From Gerris lacustris (Eukaryota; Arthropoda; Insecta; Hemiptera; Gerridae): a stretch of DNA of 64,000 nucleotides. The stretch covers positions 30,778,173-30,842,172 of the forward strand of contig OX578279.1 in NCBI GenBank assembly GCA_951217055.1, written 5' to 3'. Positions 10,194 to 24,281 of the stretch are shown piece after piece. The position numbers and the translations under genes were made by a program. Positions within the stretch are counted from its first letter, which is position 1, and the number at the start of each line of letters is the position of its first letter. The notes beneath the pieces are model-generated. The model did not search any database, was not told the origin of the DNA, and worked only from the letters and a program-made list of their open reading frames with translations.

Positions 10194-10876
10194 AGGCATT
10201 TTTTACCGTTTTTTTAATTTTTTGTGGGATAAAATGACCGCCATTTTGTAAACACAATATATTTTTGTGAACCAGATTTCAATACCTTTATAATGATACC
10301 CAACTTCGAATTTTCAAAAATTGTGGGGCTCAATAGTTACGGTCCCCTAAAATTTTAAAAATTTCACTTTTTTAGTTCAACTCCCGAAAAATCATAGGAC
10401 CACAGAGATATATATTTATAAAATATGACCTATCCTAAAGGGGTAGTGCAGAGGGGAACATTTTGGGTTTGTTTTATTTTTTGGGGGGATAAAATGGCCG
10501 CCATTTTGGAACGCGATATATATTTGTAATCTACATTTCAAAACCTTGAAAATTACAAAAAATATAAAATATTGCGATCTATTCGCAGATCGCAGGAATT
10601 TTGAGTGTTTAAGTCCGCAATAGTTTTTCTGTTTTTGGGCAAAAAAAAATATCTTACCATATTTCAAGTCTATTTGATACCAAATTTAATACAACATTTC
10701 AAGTCTATAGCTTCAGTAGGTCGGGAGATATACTCCAAGATCGGACGGACGAACTACCAAAAGCCTAAGGGTTTCTGAAACGACCTACATAGAAATGACC
10801 ATTTTTGTCATACTATCACTTTATATTCTTATCGCTTTATTAGCTTGAAAATGGAAATAAAAATTATAAATAATTA

Positions 10877-12429
10877 TCCATTTTACATATATATATAATA
10901 TAAATATATGTTGTCCCCTTATTTTTGAATATTTATTATCTCTTTTGTGTCCAAAGGGGTAAAAAAAAACTTCTTTATAAGGTAATATTTCGTCCCTTAA
11001 TTTCGGAACATCTTCAAACCTTGAAAGTAGTATAAGTAGAATTAAATCATTATAAAGTTAATTCGTCAGAAAAAATTAAAAGGTGAGTCATACGAGGTTG
11101 CCTGATTGACACCTAGTCACTGATAGGCCAGTACAAATAAGCAAAAAAGGGGGGAAAAATTAAATACTAAACTTTCTTTACACCATCGTTTAGAAGGGGT
11201 TTAGGGAAGCATTTTCCATATTATCATATCGAGTGCCACCGCTTGCTTCCCCCACCACCCCCTATTGAAGACCCAAATTTGGCCTATTCACTGTAACGCC
11301 AATATCTCCGGAACAAAGAGTGATAACGATGTGCGGTGTTTTTTAAAGTTTTCTATACACTGTCCTCTTTAATTTGATACCCATATCAATATGCTTTTCG
11401 CAGTCAAAGTGTACCAAAAGTTATAAAATATGGTAAAAAAAATCGACATTTCTTTTTTCTACTCTGAACAATTTTGATAATAACTTTTTTCCACGGGGTC
11501 GGCACTAAAAATGTGGTTAAATAAAACGTGTAGATTATTTAATTACCTTTAATTCGATGTATAATATGTCATAGCAACTCTAATGCAAGAGGGGAAAAAA
11601 GCGGAAATAGCGGATGCGTGTAGTATGGAAAGCTGCTAATAGTGTTGACTGTGAACTCTATTTAGTCCAGGAAAATAAGGAATAATAGGGTAAATAATTT
11701 ATAAAGTATTGAAACTTTGCGAAAAAACTCTTTAGGGTGTAGTAGTAAGAAACAGTAAAGTTCCCACCTCTTGAGGGCGGGGGGGGGGGGGGGGGGGGGA
11801 GTGGCCCCTCCCTCCTCCATAAAATCTAAAAAAAATATTTTTATAACCTTTTCTCGCAAAACAGTTTATTTTTTTGAAGAGAAATGTTTTTGACAAAAAT
11901 ATTTTCCCATAATTCTGCATAAAAAAGGTCCTATGCATGTTTAAAGTGAGACAAACCGAGATATTGTAGTTGGAAAAAGATAAAAAATTGTAAACCGCAT
12001 TTCTGCGAACCAACATATCTTAAAAACTACTCTTCCGATTTTAATGAGATTTAAATCGTAGGTCACCATTAGGCAATTGATGGTCCCAAATAAGTTTCAA
12101 CCTTATTTACACCTATATCTTCAAAAGTACTAAAATTTTAAACTTTGCACATCAACATTCTCTTAACTGTGATACTTTTGTGTGTAATTAAGTTTGTACA
12201 TAAGTTATAGGCACTTAATTTGAATATTTTTCCGTTCATGTTAATGTTACTAACTTGTTTTTACTACGCCTACAGCAACTTCTAATTGCTGTAAATTTTA
12301 TTATTTATCTCTCCGTCATTGTTGTTATCGATGTGTATGGTCCTACTTAAACCACTTTTAAATTTTATTGTGACCTTTAACCGCATGTAGTACAAACTGT
12401 GAAGCATGCTATAATTTGATAAAAAAAAA
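10877..12429. other. Non-coding interspersed DNA with a dispersed-repeat fragment
   Basis: No gene is recognisable. A piece at ~11998-12135 (CATTTCTGCGAACCAACATA, then AAAAACTACT and CCGATTTTAATGA) belongs to the dispersed family also seen at 42.7, 59.7 and 62.1 kb. A long G run sits at ~11777-11800. The rest is AT-rich and unassigned. Confidence 0.45.
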
Positions 12430-15400
12430 ACCTGACACTGACACTGACCACACCACAACCACAACTACAACCTCAACCATAACCACAACCACAACCACAA
12501 CCATCACCACAATCACAACCATCACCACAACCAAAACCACAACCATAACAAATACCACAACCACAAAAAATACCACAACCACAACTACTACAAATACCAC
12601 AACAACAACAAATACCACAACAACAACAAATACCACAACCACAAAAAATACCACAACCTAAACTACAACAAATACCACAACAACAAATACCACAACCACA
12701 CAACTACAACAAATACCACAACAACAAATACCACAACCACAAAAAATACCACAACAACAACCACAACCACAACAAATAACACAACCACAACTAATACCAC
12801 AACCACAAAAATACCACACCACAACCACAACCACAACAAATACCACAACCACAACCACAACAAATACCACAACCACAACAAATACCACAACCACAACAAA
12901 TACCACAACCATCAGCACAACCACATCACAACCACAACCACAAAAAATACCACAACCACAACAAATACCACACCACAACCACAACAAATACAAATACCAC
13001 AACCACAACCATAACCACAACAAATACCACAACCACAACCACAACTACAACAAATACCACAACCACAAAAATACACCACCACAACCACAACCATTAACAC
13101 AACCATCACCACAACCACAACCATCACACAACTATCACCACAGCTACAACAAATACCACAACCACAACTATAACAAATACCACAACCACAAAAATACAAC
13201 ACCACAACCACAATCACCACCACAACCACAACCATCACACAACTACAACAAATACCACAACAACAACCACATCCACTACCACTACCACAACCACAACCAC
13301 CACCACAACCATAACAAATACCACAACCAGAAAAAATACCACAACCACAACAAATCCCACAACCTAAACAACAACCACTACCACAACCACAACCACAAAA
13401 AATACAAATACCACAACTACAACAAATACCACAACCACTACCACTACCACAACCACAACCACCACCACAACCACAACAAATACCACAACCAGAACAAATA
13501 CCACAACCAGAACAAATACCACAACCACAACAAATACCACAACCTCAACAACAACCACTACCACAACCACAACCAATACCACAACCACAATTACAACCAT
13601 AACCACAACAAATACCACAACCACAACTACAACGAATACCACAACCTCAACAACAACCACTACCACAACCACAACCACAACAAATTCAAATACCACAACC
13701 ACATACATACACCACCACAACCATCACCACAACCACAACTATAACCACAGCTACAACAAATACCACAACCACAACTACAACAAATACCACAACCACAAAA
13801 ATACAACACCACAACCACAACCACAACAAATACAAATACCACAACCACAACAATGACCACAACCACAACCACAAACAAATACCACAACCACAACCACAAC
13901 AAATACCACTACCACTACCACAACCACAATTACAACAAATACCACAACCACAACCACAACTACAACAAATACCACAACCACAACAAATACCACAACCACA
14001 ACCATATCAACAACCACAACCACAACAAATACAAATACCAAAACCACACCCACAACCACAACCATAACCACAACAAATACCACAACCACAACTAATACCA
14101 CAACCACAACAAATACCACAACCTCAATAACAACCACTACCACAACCACAACCACAAAAAATACCACAACCACAACTACTACAAAATACCACAACTACAA
14201 CAAATACCACAAACAACCACAACCATAACCACAACAAATACCACAACCACAACTAATACCACAACCACAACAAATACCACAACCTCAATAACAACCACTA
14301 CCACAACCACAACCACAAAAAATACCACAACCACAACTACTACAAATACCACAACCACAACAAATACCACAACCTCAACAACAACCACTACCACAACCAC
14401 AAGAAATACAAATACCACAACCACAACCATTACCACAACAAATGCCACAACCACAAAAATACACCACCACAACCACAAAAATACAACACCACAACCACAA
14501 CCATCACCACAACCATCACCACAACCACAACCATCACCACAACCACAACCATCACACAACTATCACCACAGCTACAACAAATACCACAAACACAACTACA
14601 ACAAATACCACAAACACAAAATACAACACCACAACCACAACCACAACCATGACCACAATCACAACCACTACCACAACCACAACCACAACCACAACAAATA
14701 CAAATACCACAACCACAACCACGACCACAACCACAACCATAACCACAACAAATACCACAACCACTACCACAACCACAACCACAACTACAACAAATACCAC
14801 AACCACAACAAAAACCGCAACAAATACCACAACGACAAAAATACACCACCACAACCACAACCATCACCACAACTATCACCACAACCACAACCATCACCAC
14901 AACAAATACCACAACCACAACTACAACAAATACCACAACCACAAAAATACAACACCACAACCACAACAAATACCACAACCACAACTACGATTACAACCAC
15001 GACCACAACCACAACCATAACCACAACAAATACAAATACCACAACCAAAACCGCAACAAATACCACAACCACAAAAATACACCACCACAACCACAACAAT
15101 CACTACAACCATCACCACAACCACAACCATCACCACAACACATACCACAACCACAACTACAACAAATACCACAACCACAAAATTACAACACCACAACCAC
15201 AACCACAACAAATACAAATACCACAACCACAACCACAACCATGACCACAACCACAACCACTACCACTACTACAACCACAACCACAAAAAAAACAAATACC
15301 ACAACCACAACCACAACCATAACCACAACAAATACCACAACCACTACCACAACCACAACCACAACTACAACAAATACCACAACCACAACCACAACTACAA

Positions 15401-18400
15401 CAAATACCACAACCACAACCACAACTACAACAAATACCACAAGCACAACAAAGACAAATACCACAACCACAACCACAACAAATACAAATACCACAAAACA
15501 ACCATGACCACAACAACTTCCACAACCACGACCACAAAAAATACAAATACCACAACCATCACCACAACCACAACCATCACCACAACCACAACCATCACAC
15601 AACTATCACCACAGCTACAACAAATACCACAAACACAACTACAACAAATACCACAAACACAAAAATACAACACCACAACCACAACCACAACCATGACCAC
15701 AATCACAACCACTACCACAACCACAACCACAACCACAACAAATACAAATACCACAACCACAACCACGACCACAACCACAACCACAACCACAACCATAACC
15801 ACAACAAATACCACAACCACTACCACAACCACAACCACAACCACAACTACAACAAATACCACAACCACAACAAAAACCGCAACAAATACCACAACCACAA
15901 AAATACACCACCACAACCACAACCATCACCACAACCATCACCACAACCACAACCATCACCACAACAAATACCACAACCACAACTACAACAAATACCACAA
16001 CCACAAAAATACAACACCACAACCACTACAAATACCACAACCACAACTACTACAAATACCACAACCACAACCACGATTACAACCACGACCACAACCTCAA
16101 CCATAACCACAACAAATACAAATACCACAACCACAACCACAACTATAACCACAACAAATACCACAACCACTACCACAACCACAACCACAACTACAACAAA
16201 TACCACAACCACAACCACAACTACAACAAATACCACAACCACAACAAATACAAATACCACAACCACAACCACAACAAATACAAATACCACAAAACAACCA
16301 TGACCACAACAACTACCACAACCACAACCACAAAAAATACAAATACCACAACCATCACCACAACCACAACCATCACACAACTATCACCACAGCTACAACA
16401 AATACCACAAACACAACTACAACAAATACCACAAACACAAAAATACAACACCATAACCACAACCACAACCATGACCACAATCACAACCATTACCACAACC
16501 ACAACAAATACAAATACCACAACCACAACCACGACCACAACCACAACCATAACCACAACAAATACCACAACCACTACCACAACCACAACCACAACCACAA
16601 CTACAACAAATACCACAACCACAACAAAAACCGCAACAAATACCACAACCACAAAAATACACCACCACAACCACAACCATCACCACAACCATCACCACAA
16701 CCACAACCATCACCACAACAAATACCACAACCACAACTACAACAAATACCACAACCACAAAAATACAACACCACAACCACAACAAATACCACAACCACAA
16801 CTACTACAAATACCACAACCACAACCACGACCACAACCATAACCACAACAAATACAAATACCACAACCAAAACCGCAACAAATACCACAACCACAAAAAT
16901 ACACCACCACAACCACAACAATCACCACAACCATCACCACAACCTCAACCATCACCACAACACATACCACAACCACAACTACAACAAATACCACAACCAC
17001 AAAAATACAACACCACAACCACAACCACAACAAATACAAATACCACAACCACAACCACAACCATGACCACAACCACTACCACTACCACAACCACAACCAC
17101 AAAAAATACAAATACCACAACCACAACCACAACCATAACCACAACATATACCACAACCACTACCACTACCATAACCACAACCACAACTACAACAAATACC
17201 ACAACCACAACTACAACAAATACAAATACCACAAAACAACCATGACCACAACAACTACCACAACCACAACCACAAAAAATACAAATACCACAACCACAAC
17301 CACGACCACAAACACGACCACAAACACGACCACAACCACAACCATAACAAACCAACCACAACAAATACCACAATCGCAACCACAACTACAACAAATACCA
17401 CAACCACAAAAATACAACACCACAACCACAACCACAACAAATACAAATACCACAACCACAACCACAACCATGACCACAACCACAAACACTACCACTACTA
17501 CAACCACAAATACAAAAAATACAAATACCACAACCACAATTACAACCATAACCACAACAAATACCACAACCACTACCACAACCACAACCACAACTACAAC
17601 AAATACCACAACCACAACCACAACTACAACAAATACCACAACCACAACCACAACTACAACAAATACCACAACCACAACAAATACAAATACCACAACCACA
17701 ACCACAACAAATACAAATACCACAAAACAACCATGACCACAACAACTACCACAACCACAACCACAAAAAATACTAATACCACAACCACAACCATCACCAC
17801 AACCACAACCATCACACAACTATCACCACAGCTACAACAAATACCACAAACACAACTACAACAAATACCACAAACACAAAAATACAACACCACAACCACA
17901 ACCACAACCATGACCACAATCACAACCACTACCACAACCACAACCACAACCACAACAAATACAAATACCACAACCACAACCACGACCACAACCACAACCA
18001 CTACCACAACCACAACCACAACCACAACTACAACAAATACCACAACCACAACAAAAACCGCAACAAATACCACAACCACAAAAATACACCACCACAACCA
18101 CAACCATCACCACAACCATCACCACAACCACAACCATCACCACAACAAATACCACAACCACAACTACAACAAATACCACAACCACAAAAATACAACACCA
18201 CAACCACAACAAATACCACAACCACAACTACTACAAATACCACAACCACAACCACGATTACAACCACGACCACAACCACAACCATAACCACAACAAATAC
18301 AAATACCACAACCACAACCACAACTATAACCACAACAAATACCACAACCACTACCACAACCACAACCACAACTACAACAAATACCACAACCACAACCACA

Positions 18401-21400
18401 ACTACAACAAATACCACAACCACAACAAATACAAATACCACAACCACAACCACAACAAATACAAATACCACAAAACAACCATGACCACAACAACTACCAC
18501 AACCACAACCACAAAAAATACAAATACCACAACCATCACCACAACCACAACCATCACCACAACCACAACCATCACACAACTATCACCACAGCTACAACAA
18601 ATACCACAAACACAACTACAACAAATACCACAAACACAAAAATACAACACCACAACCACAACCACAACCATGACCACAATCACAACCACTACCACAACCA
18701 CAACCAAAACCACAACAAATACAAATACCACAACCACAACCACGACCACAACCACAACCATAACCACAACAAATACCGCAACCACTACCACAACCACAAC
18801 CACAACCACAACTACAACAAATACCACAACCACAACAAAGACCGCAACACATACCACAACCACAACCATCACCACAACAAATACCACAAACACAACTACA
18901 ACAAATACCACAACCACAAAAATACATCACCACAACCACAACAAATACCACAACCACAACTACTACAAATACCACAACCACAACCACGACCACAACCATA
19001 ACCACAACAAATACAAATACCACAACCAAAACCGCAACAAATACCACAACCACAAAAATACACCACCACAACCACAACAATCACCACAACCATCACCACA
19101 ACCACAACCATCACCACAACACATACCACAACCACAACTACAACAAATACCACAACCACCAAAATACAACACCACAACCACAACCACAACAAATACAAAT
19201 ACCACAACCACAACCTTGACCACAACCACTACCACTACCACAACCACAACCACGAAAAATACAAATACCACAACCATAACCACAACAAATACCACAACCA
19301 CTACCATTACCATAACCACAACCACAACTACAACAAATACCACAACCACAACCACAACTACAACAAATACAAATACCACAAAACAACCATGACCACAACA
19401 ACTACCACAACCACAACCACAAAAAATACAAATACCACAACCACAACCACAACCACGACCACAAACACGACCACATCCACAACCATAACCACAACAAATA
19501 CCACAATCGCAACCACAACTACAACAAATACCACAACAAAAACCACAACCACTACCACAACCACAACAAATACCACAACCAGAACTAATACCACAACCAC
19601 AACAAATTCCACAACAACAACTACTACAAATACCACAACCACGACCACAACCATAACCACAACAAATACAAATATCACAACCACAAACTCAACAAATACC
19701 ACAACCACAACTACCACAAAAATACACCACCACAACCACAACCATCACCACAACCACAACTATCACCACAACAAATACCACAACCACAACTACAACAAAT
19801 ACCACAACCACAAAAATACAACACTACTACCACAACCACAACAAATACAAATACCACAACCATGACCACAACCACAACCACAACCACTACCACAACCACA
19901 ACAAATACAAATACCACAACCACAACTACAACAAATACCACAACCACAAAAATTCACCACCACAACCACAACCATCACCACAACCATCACCACAACCATC
20001 ACCACAACCATCACCACAACCATCACCACAACCATCACCACAACCACATACATCACCACAACCACAACCATCACCACAACAAATACCACAACCACAACTA
20101 CAACAAATACCACAACCACGAAAATATAACACCACAACCACAACAAATACAAATACCACAACCACAACCATGACCACAACCACAACCACTATCACAACCA
20201 CAACCACAACTACAACAAATACCACAACCACAACTACCACAAATACCACAACCACAACAAATACCACAACCACAACCACAACTATAAACACAAATAAAAC
20301 CACAACCACAACAAATACAAATACCACAACCACTACCACAACCACAACCACAAAAAATTCAAATACCACAACCACAACCACAACAAATACAAATACCACA
20401 AAACAACCATGACCACAACAACTACCACAACCACAACCACAACAAATACAAATACCACAAAACAACCATGACCACAACAACTACCACAACCACAACCACA
20501 ACAAATACAAATACCACAACCACAACCACAACCACAACCACGACCACAACAAATACCACAACCAGAGCTAATACCACAACCACAACCACAACAAATACCA
20601 CAACCACAACCACAACTACCACAAATACCACAACCACAACAAATACCACAACCACAACCACAACTATAAACACAAATACAACCACAACCACAGCAAATAC
20701 AAATACCACAACCACTACCACAACCACAACCACAAAAAATACAAATACCACAACCACAACCACAACAAATACAAATACCACAAAACAACCATGACCACAA
20801 CAACTACCACAACCACAACCACAACAAATACAAATACCACAACCACAACCACAACCACAACCACGACCACAACAAATACCACAACCACAACCATAACCAC
20901 AACAAATACCACAACAACAACCACAACCACTACCACTACCACAACAAATACCACAACCAGAACTAATACCACAACCACAACCACAACAAATACCACAACC
21001 ACAACCACAACTACAACAAATACCACAACCACAACAAATACCACAACCACAACCACAAGTATAAACACAAATACAACCACAACCACAACAAATACAAATA
21101 CCACAACCACTACCACAACCACAACCACAAAAAATACAAATACCACAACCACAACCACAACAAATACAAATACCACAAAACAACCATGACCACAACAACT
21201 ACCACAACCACAACCACAACAAATTCAAATACCACAACCACAACCACAACCACAACCACGACCACAACAAATACCACAACCACAACCATAACCACAACAA
21301 ATACCACAACAACAACCACAACCACTACCACTACCACAACAAATACCACAACCAGAAGTAATACCACAACCACAACAAATACCACAACTTCAACAACAAC

Positions 21401-21697
21401 CACTACCACAACCACATCCACAACAAATACAAATACCACAACCACAACAAATACCACACCACAACCACAACCACAACCACAACAAATTCCACACCACAAC
21501 CACAACAAATTCCACACCACAACCACAACCACAACAAATACCACAACCACAACCACAACAAATACCACAACCACAACCACAAAAAATACCACAACCACAA
21601 CTACAACAAATACCACAACCACAAAAATACAACACCACAACCACAACCATCACCACAACCACAACCATCACACAACTATCACCACAACCATCACACA
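12430..21697. repeat. 9.2-kb C/A-only satellite, ACCACA-type
   Basis: The plus strand is almost entirely A and C with some T and very little G. It is built from ACCACA/CAACCA hexamers mixed with ACAAATACC units. The minus strand is therefore G/T-rich with GG every few bases. Longer tags recur: CTATCACCACAGCTACAAC at ~13132, 14560, 15602, 16381, 17820 and 18580; AAAACAACCATGACCACAAC at ~15495, 16291, 17233, 17724, 18472, 19380, 20400, 20460, 20782 and 21177. The array thus has higher-order structure with blocks of ~0.3-1.4 kb. Long Thr/Asn or Val/Cys-Gly open frames through it arise because stop codons are rare in such composition; they are not genes. Confidence 0.96.
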
Positions 21698-22908
21698 GGA
21701 CCAAAGACCTATAAGTCCTAGGTCCAATAGGACATATATTTCCTATAGGACCTAGGTCTTATAGGTCCTAAAGGTCCTAGGACCTAAATGTCTATAGGTC
21801 CAATAGGTCCAAAAGACCTATAAGTCCTAGGTCCAATAGGACATATAGGTCCTATAGGACCTAGGTCTTATAGGTCCTAAAGGTCCTAGGACCTAGGACC
21901 TATAGGCATTCAGGTCCTAGGACCTAGGACCTATAGGTCCTATAGGTCCAAAATGCCAATAGGTCCTATAGGTCCAAAATGCCAATAGGTCCTAAGACCT
22001 ATAGGTCCTAGGACCTAAGACCTATAGGTCCTAGGACCTAAGACCTATAGGTCCTAGGACCTAAGACCTATAGGTCCTAGGACCTAAGACCTATAGGTCC
22101 TAGGACCTAAGACCTATAGGTCCTAGGCCCTAAGACCTATAGGTCCTAGGACCTAAGACCTATAGGTCCTAGGACCTAAGACCTATAGGTCCTAGGACCA
22201 AATGGACCTATAGGACCTAATGGACCTATAGAACCTAATGGACCTAGGACCTATAGGACCTAGGATGGACCTAGGACCTATAGACCTAGGATTTATAGGA
22301 CCTAGGTCCTATAGGTCTAAGTTTTTATATTACCTAGGACCTATGGGACCTACGACCTAGGACCCATAGGTCCTAGGACCAAAGACCTATAGGTCCTTAG
22401 GACCTAGGTCTTATAGGTCCTATAGGACCTATAGACATTTAGGTCCTAGGACCTATTGGTCCTATAGGTCCTATAGGTCGTAAATGCCTATAGGTCCTTT
22501 AGGTCCTAGAACAGGTCCTAAGACCTATGGGTCCTAGGTCGTAGATCCTATAGGTCCTAGGTCGTAGGTCCTATAGGTCCTAGGTAATATAGAAACTTAG
22601 ACCTATAGGTCCTAGGTCGTAGGTCATATAGGTCCTAGGTCGTAGGTCCTATAGGTCCTACGACCTATAGGACCTACGACCTAGGACCTATTGTAGGTCC
22701 TATAGGTCCTAGGTCGTAGGGCCTATAGGTCCTATAGGTTCTACGACCTATAGGACCTACGACCTAGGACCTATTGGACCTACAACCTATAGGGCCTAGG
22801 ACCTATAGGACCTATAGGACCTACGACCTAGGACCTATAGGACCTACGACCTAAAGGACCTATAGGACCTATAGGCATTTAGGACCTATAGGACCTATAG
22901 GTCACCTA
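21698..22908. repeat. Palindromic GGTCCTA/TAGGACC satellite
   Basis: About 1.2 kb built from TAGGTCC and its complement GGACCTA, so any stretch can pair with its neighbours. At ~22005-22195 it is a regular 23-bp tandem (CCTAAGACCTATAGGTCCTA plus GGA). Elsewhere the units are shuffled, with TAGGTCGTAGGTCC variants after 22530. Hairpin or cruciform formation is expected from the symmetry. Confidence 0.95.
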
Positions 22909-24281
22909 AAAAGGGGACTAAAAAGGGGACTAAAAAAGGGGACTAAAAAAGGGGACTAAAAAAAGGGGACTAAAAAGGGGACTAAAAAAGGGGACTAAAA
23001 AAGGGGACTAAAAAGGGGACTAAAAAAGGGGACTAAAAAAGGGGACTAAAAAAAGGGGACTAAAAAAGGGGACTAAAAAAGGGGACTAAAAAAGGGGACT
23101 AAAAAAGGGGACAAAGAAGGGGACAAAGAAGGGGACAAAGAAGGGGACAAAGAAGGGGACAAAGAAGGGGACAAAGAAGGGGACAAAGAAGGGGACAAAG
23201 AAGGGGACAAAGAAGGGGACAAAGAAGGGGACAAAGAAGGGGACAAAGAAGGGGACAAAGAAGGGGACAAAGAAGGGGACAAAGAAGGGGACAAAGAAGG
23301 GGACAAAGAAGGGGACATAGAAGGGGACAAAGAAGGGGACAAAGAAGGGGACAAAGAAGGGGACTAAGAAGGGGACTAAAGAAGGGGACAAAGAAGGGGA
23401 CAAAGAAGGGGACAAAGAAGGGGACAAAGAAGGGGACAAAGAAGGGGACAAAGAAGGGGACAAAGAAGGGGACAAAGAAGGGGACTAAGAAGGGGACTAA
23501 AGAAGGGGACAAAGAAGGGGACAAAAGAAGGGGACAAAGAAGGGGACAAAGAAGGGGACAAAGAAGGGGACAAAGAAGGGGACAAAGAAGGGGACAAAGA
23601 AGGGGACAAAGAAGGGGACAAAGAAGGGGACAAAGAAGGGGACAAAGAAGGGGACAAAGAAGGGGACAAAGAAGGGGACAAAGAAGGGGACAAAGAAGGG
23701 GACAAAGAAGGGGACAAAGAAGGGGACAAAGAAGGGGACAAAGAAGGGGACAAAGAAGGGGACTAAGAAGGGGACTAAAGAAGGGGACAAAGAAGGGGAC
23801 AAAAGAAGGGGACAAAGAAGGGGACAAAGAAGGGGACAAAGAAGGGGACTAAGAAGGGGACTAAGAAGGGGACTAAAGAAGGGGACAAAGAAGGGGACAA
23901 AAGAAGGGGACAAAGAAGGGGACAAAGAAGGGGACAAAGAAGGGGACAAAGAAGGGGACAAAGAAGGGGACAAAGAAGGGGACAAAGAAGGGGACAAAGA
24001 AGGGGACAAAGAAGGGGACAAAGAAGGGGACAAAGAAGGGGACAAAGAAGGGGACAAAGAAGGGGACAAAGAAGGGGACTAAGAAGGGGACTAAGAAGGG
24101 GACTAAGAAGGGGACTAAAGAAGGGGACTAAAGAAGGGGACTAAGAAGGGGACTAAAGAAGGGGACTAAAGAAGGGGACAAAGAAGGGGACAAAGAAGGG
24201 GACAAAGAAGGGGACAAAGAAGGGGACAAAGAAGGGGACAAAGAAGGGGACAAAGAAGGGGACAAAGAAGGGGACAAAGAA
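22909..24281. repeat. GGGG-containing 12-14-bp satellite
   Basis: The left part (22909-23105) repeats CTAAAAAAGGGGA in 12-14-bp forms. From 23106 on it is a near-perfect 12-mer, CAAAGAAGGGGA, with scattered CTAAGAAGGGGA variants that mark sub-blocks. Plus-strand GGGG recurs every 12 bp across ~1.4 kb, a regular G-quadruplex-compatible pattern. Open frames reading Ser-Pro-Ser-Leu on the minus strand are repeat translation. Confidence 0.96.

Larger units (their letters stand above)
9003..10876. mobile_element. Non-autonomous TIR element of ~1.87 kb
   Basis: The first ~94 bp (9003-9096) match the reverse complement of 10783-10876 closely. Shared blocks include TTTCCATTTTCAAGCTAATA and AATATAAAGTGATAGTA. 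The interior has no transposase. It holds a GAGTGACAGACAGACAC tract, an AGGGTTTC/GAAACCCT hairpin at ~9497-9531, a 103-bp tandem duplication and a 22-bp poly-G run. The superfamily is unresolved because no convincing target duplication was found. The element begins right where the 146-bp satellite ends, so the satellite may belong to the same composite. Confidence 0.7.

Noticed and set aside
12430..21697. Telomere-type repeat array
   Set aside because: The unit is ACCACA-based, not TTAGG or another known telomere unit, and unique single-copy genes lie to its right.
12416..21755. Many long Thr/Asn-rich or Val/Cys/Gly-rich open frames on both strands
   Set aside because: They are translations of the C/A-only satellite, in which stop codons are almost impossible. 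There is no start context, domain or splice structure.
23073..24069. Ser-Pro-Ser-Leu repeat proteins on the minus strand
   Set aside because: A direct reading of the 12-bp GGGG satellite in three frames, with no unique sequence.
22005..24281. CRISPR-like regular spacing
   Set aside because: There are no unique spacers between repeats, and the context is a eukaryotic satellite.
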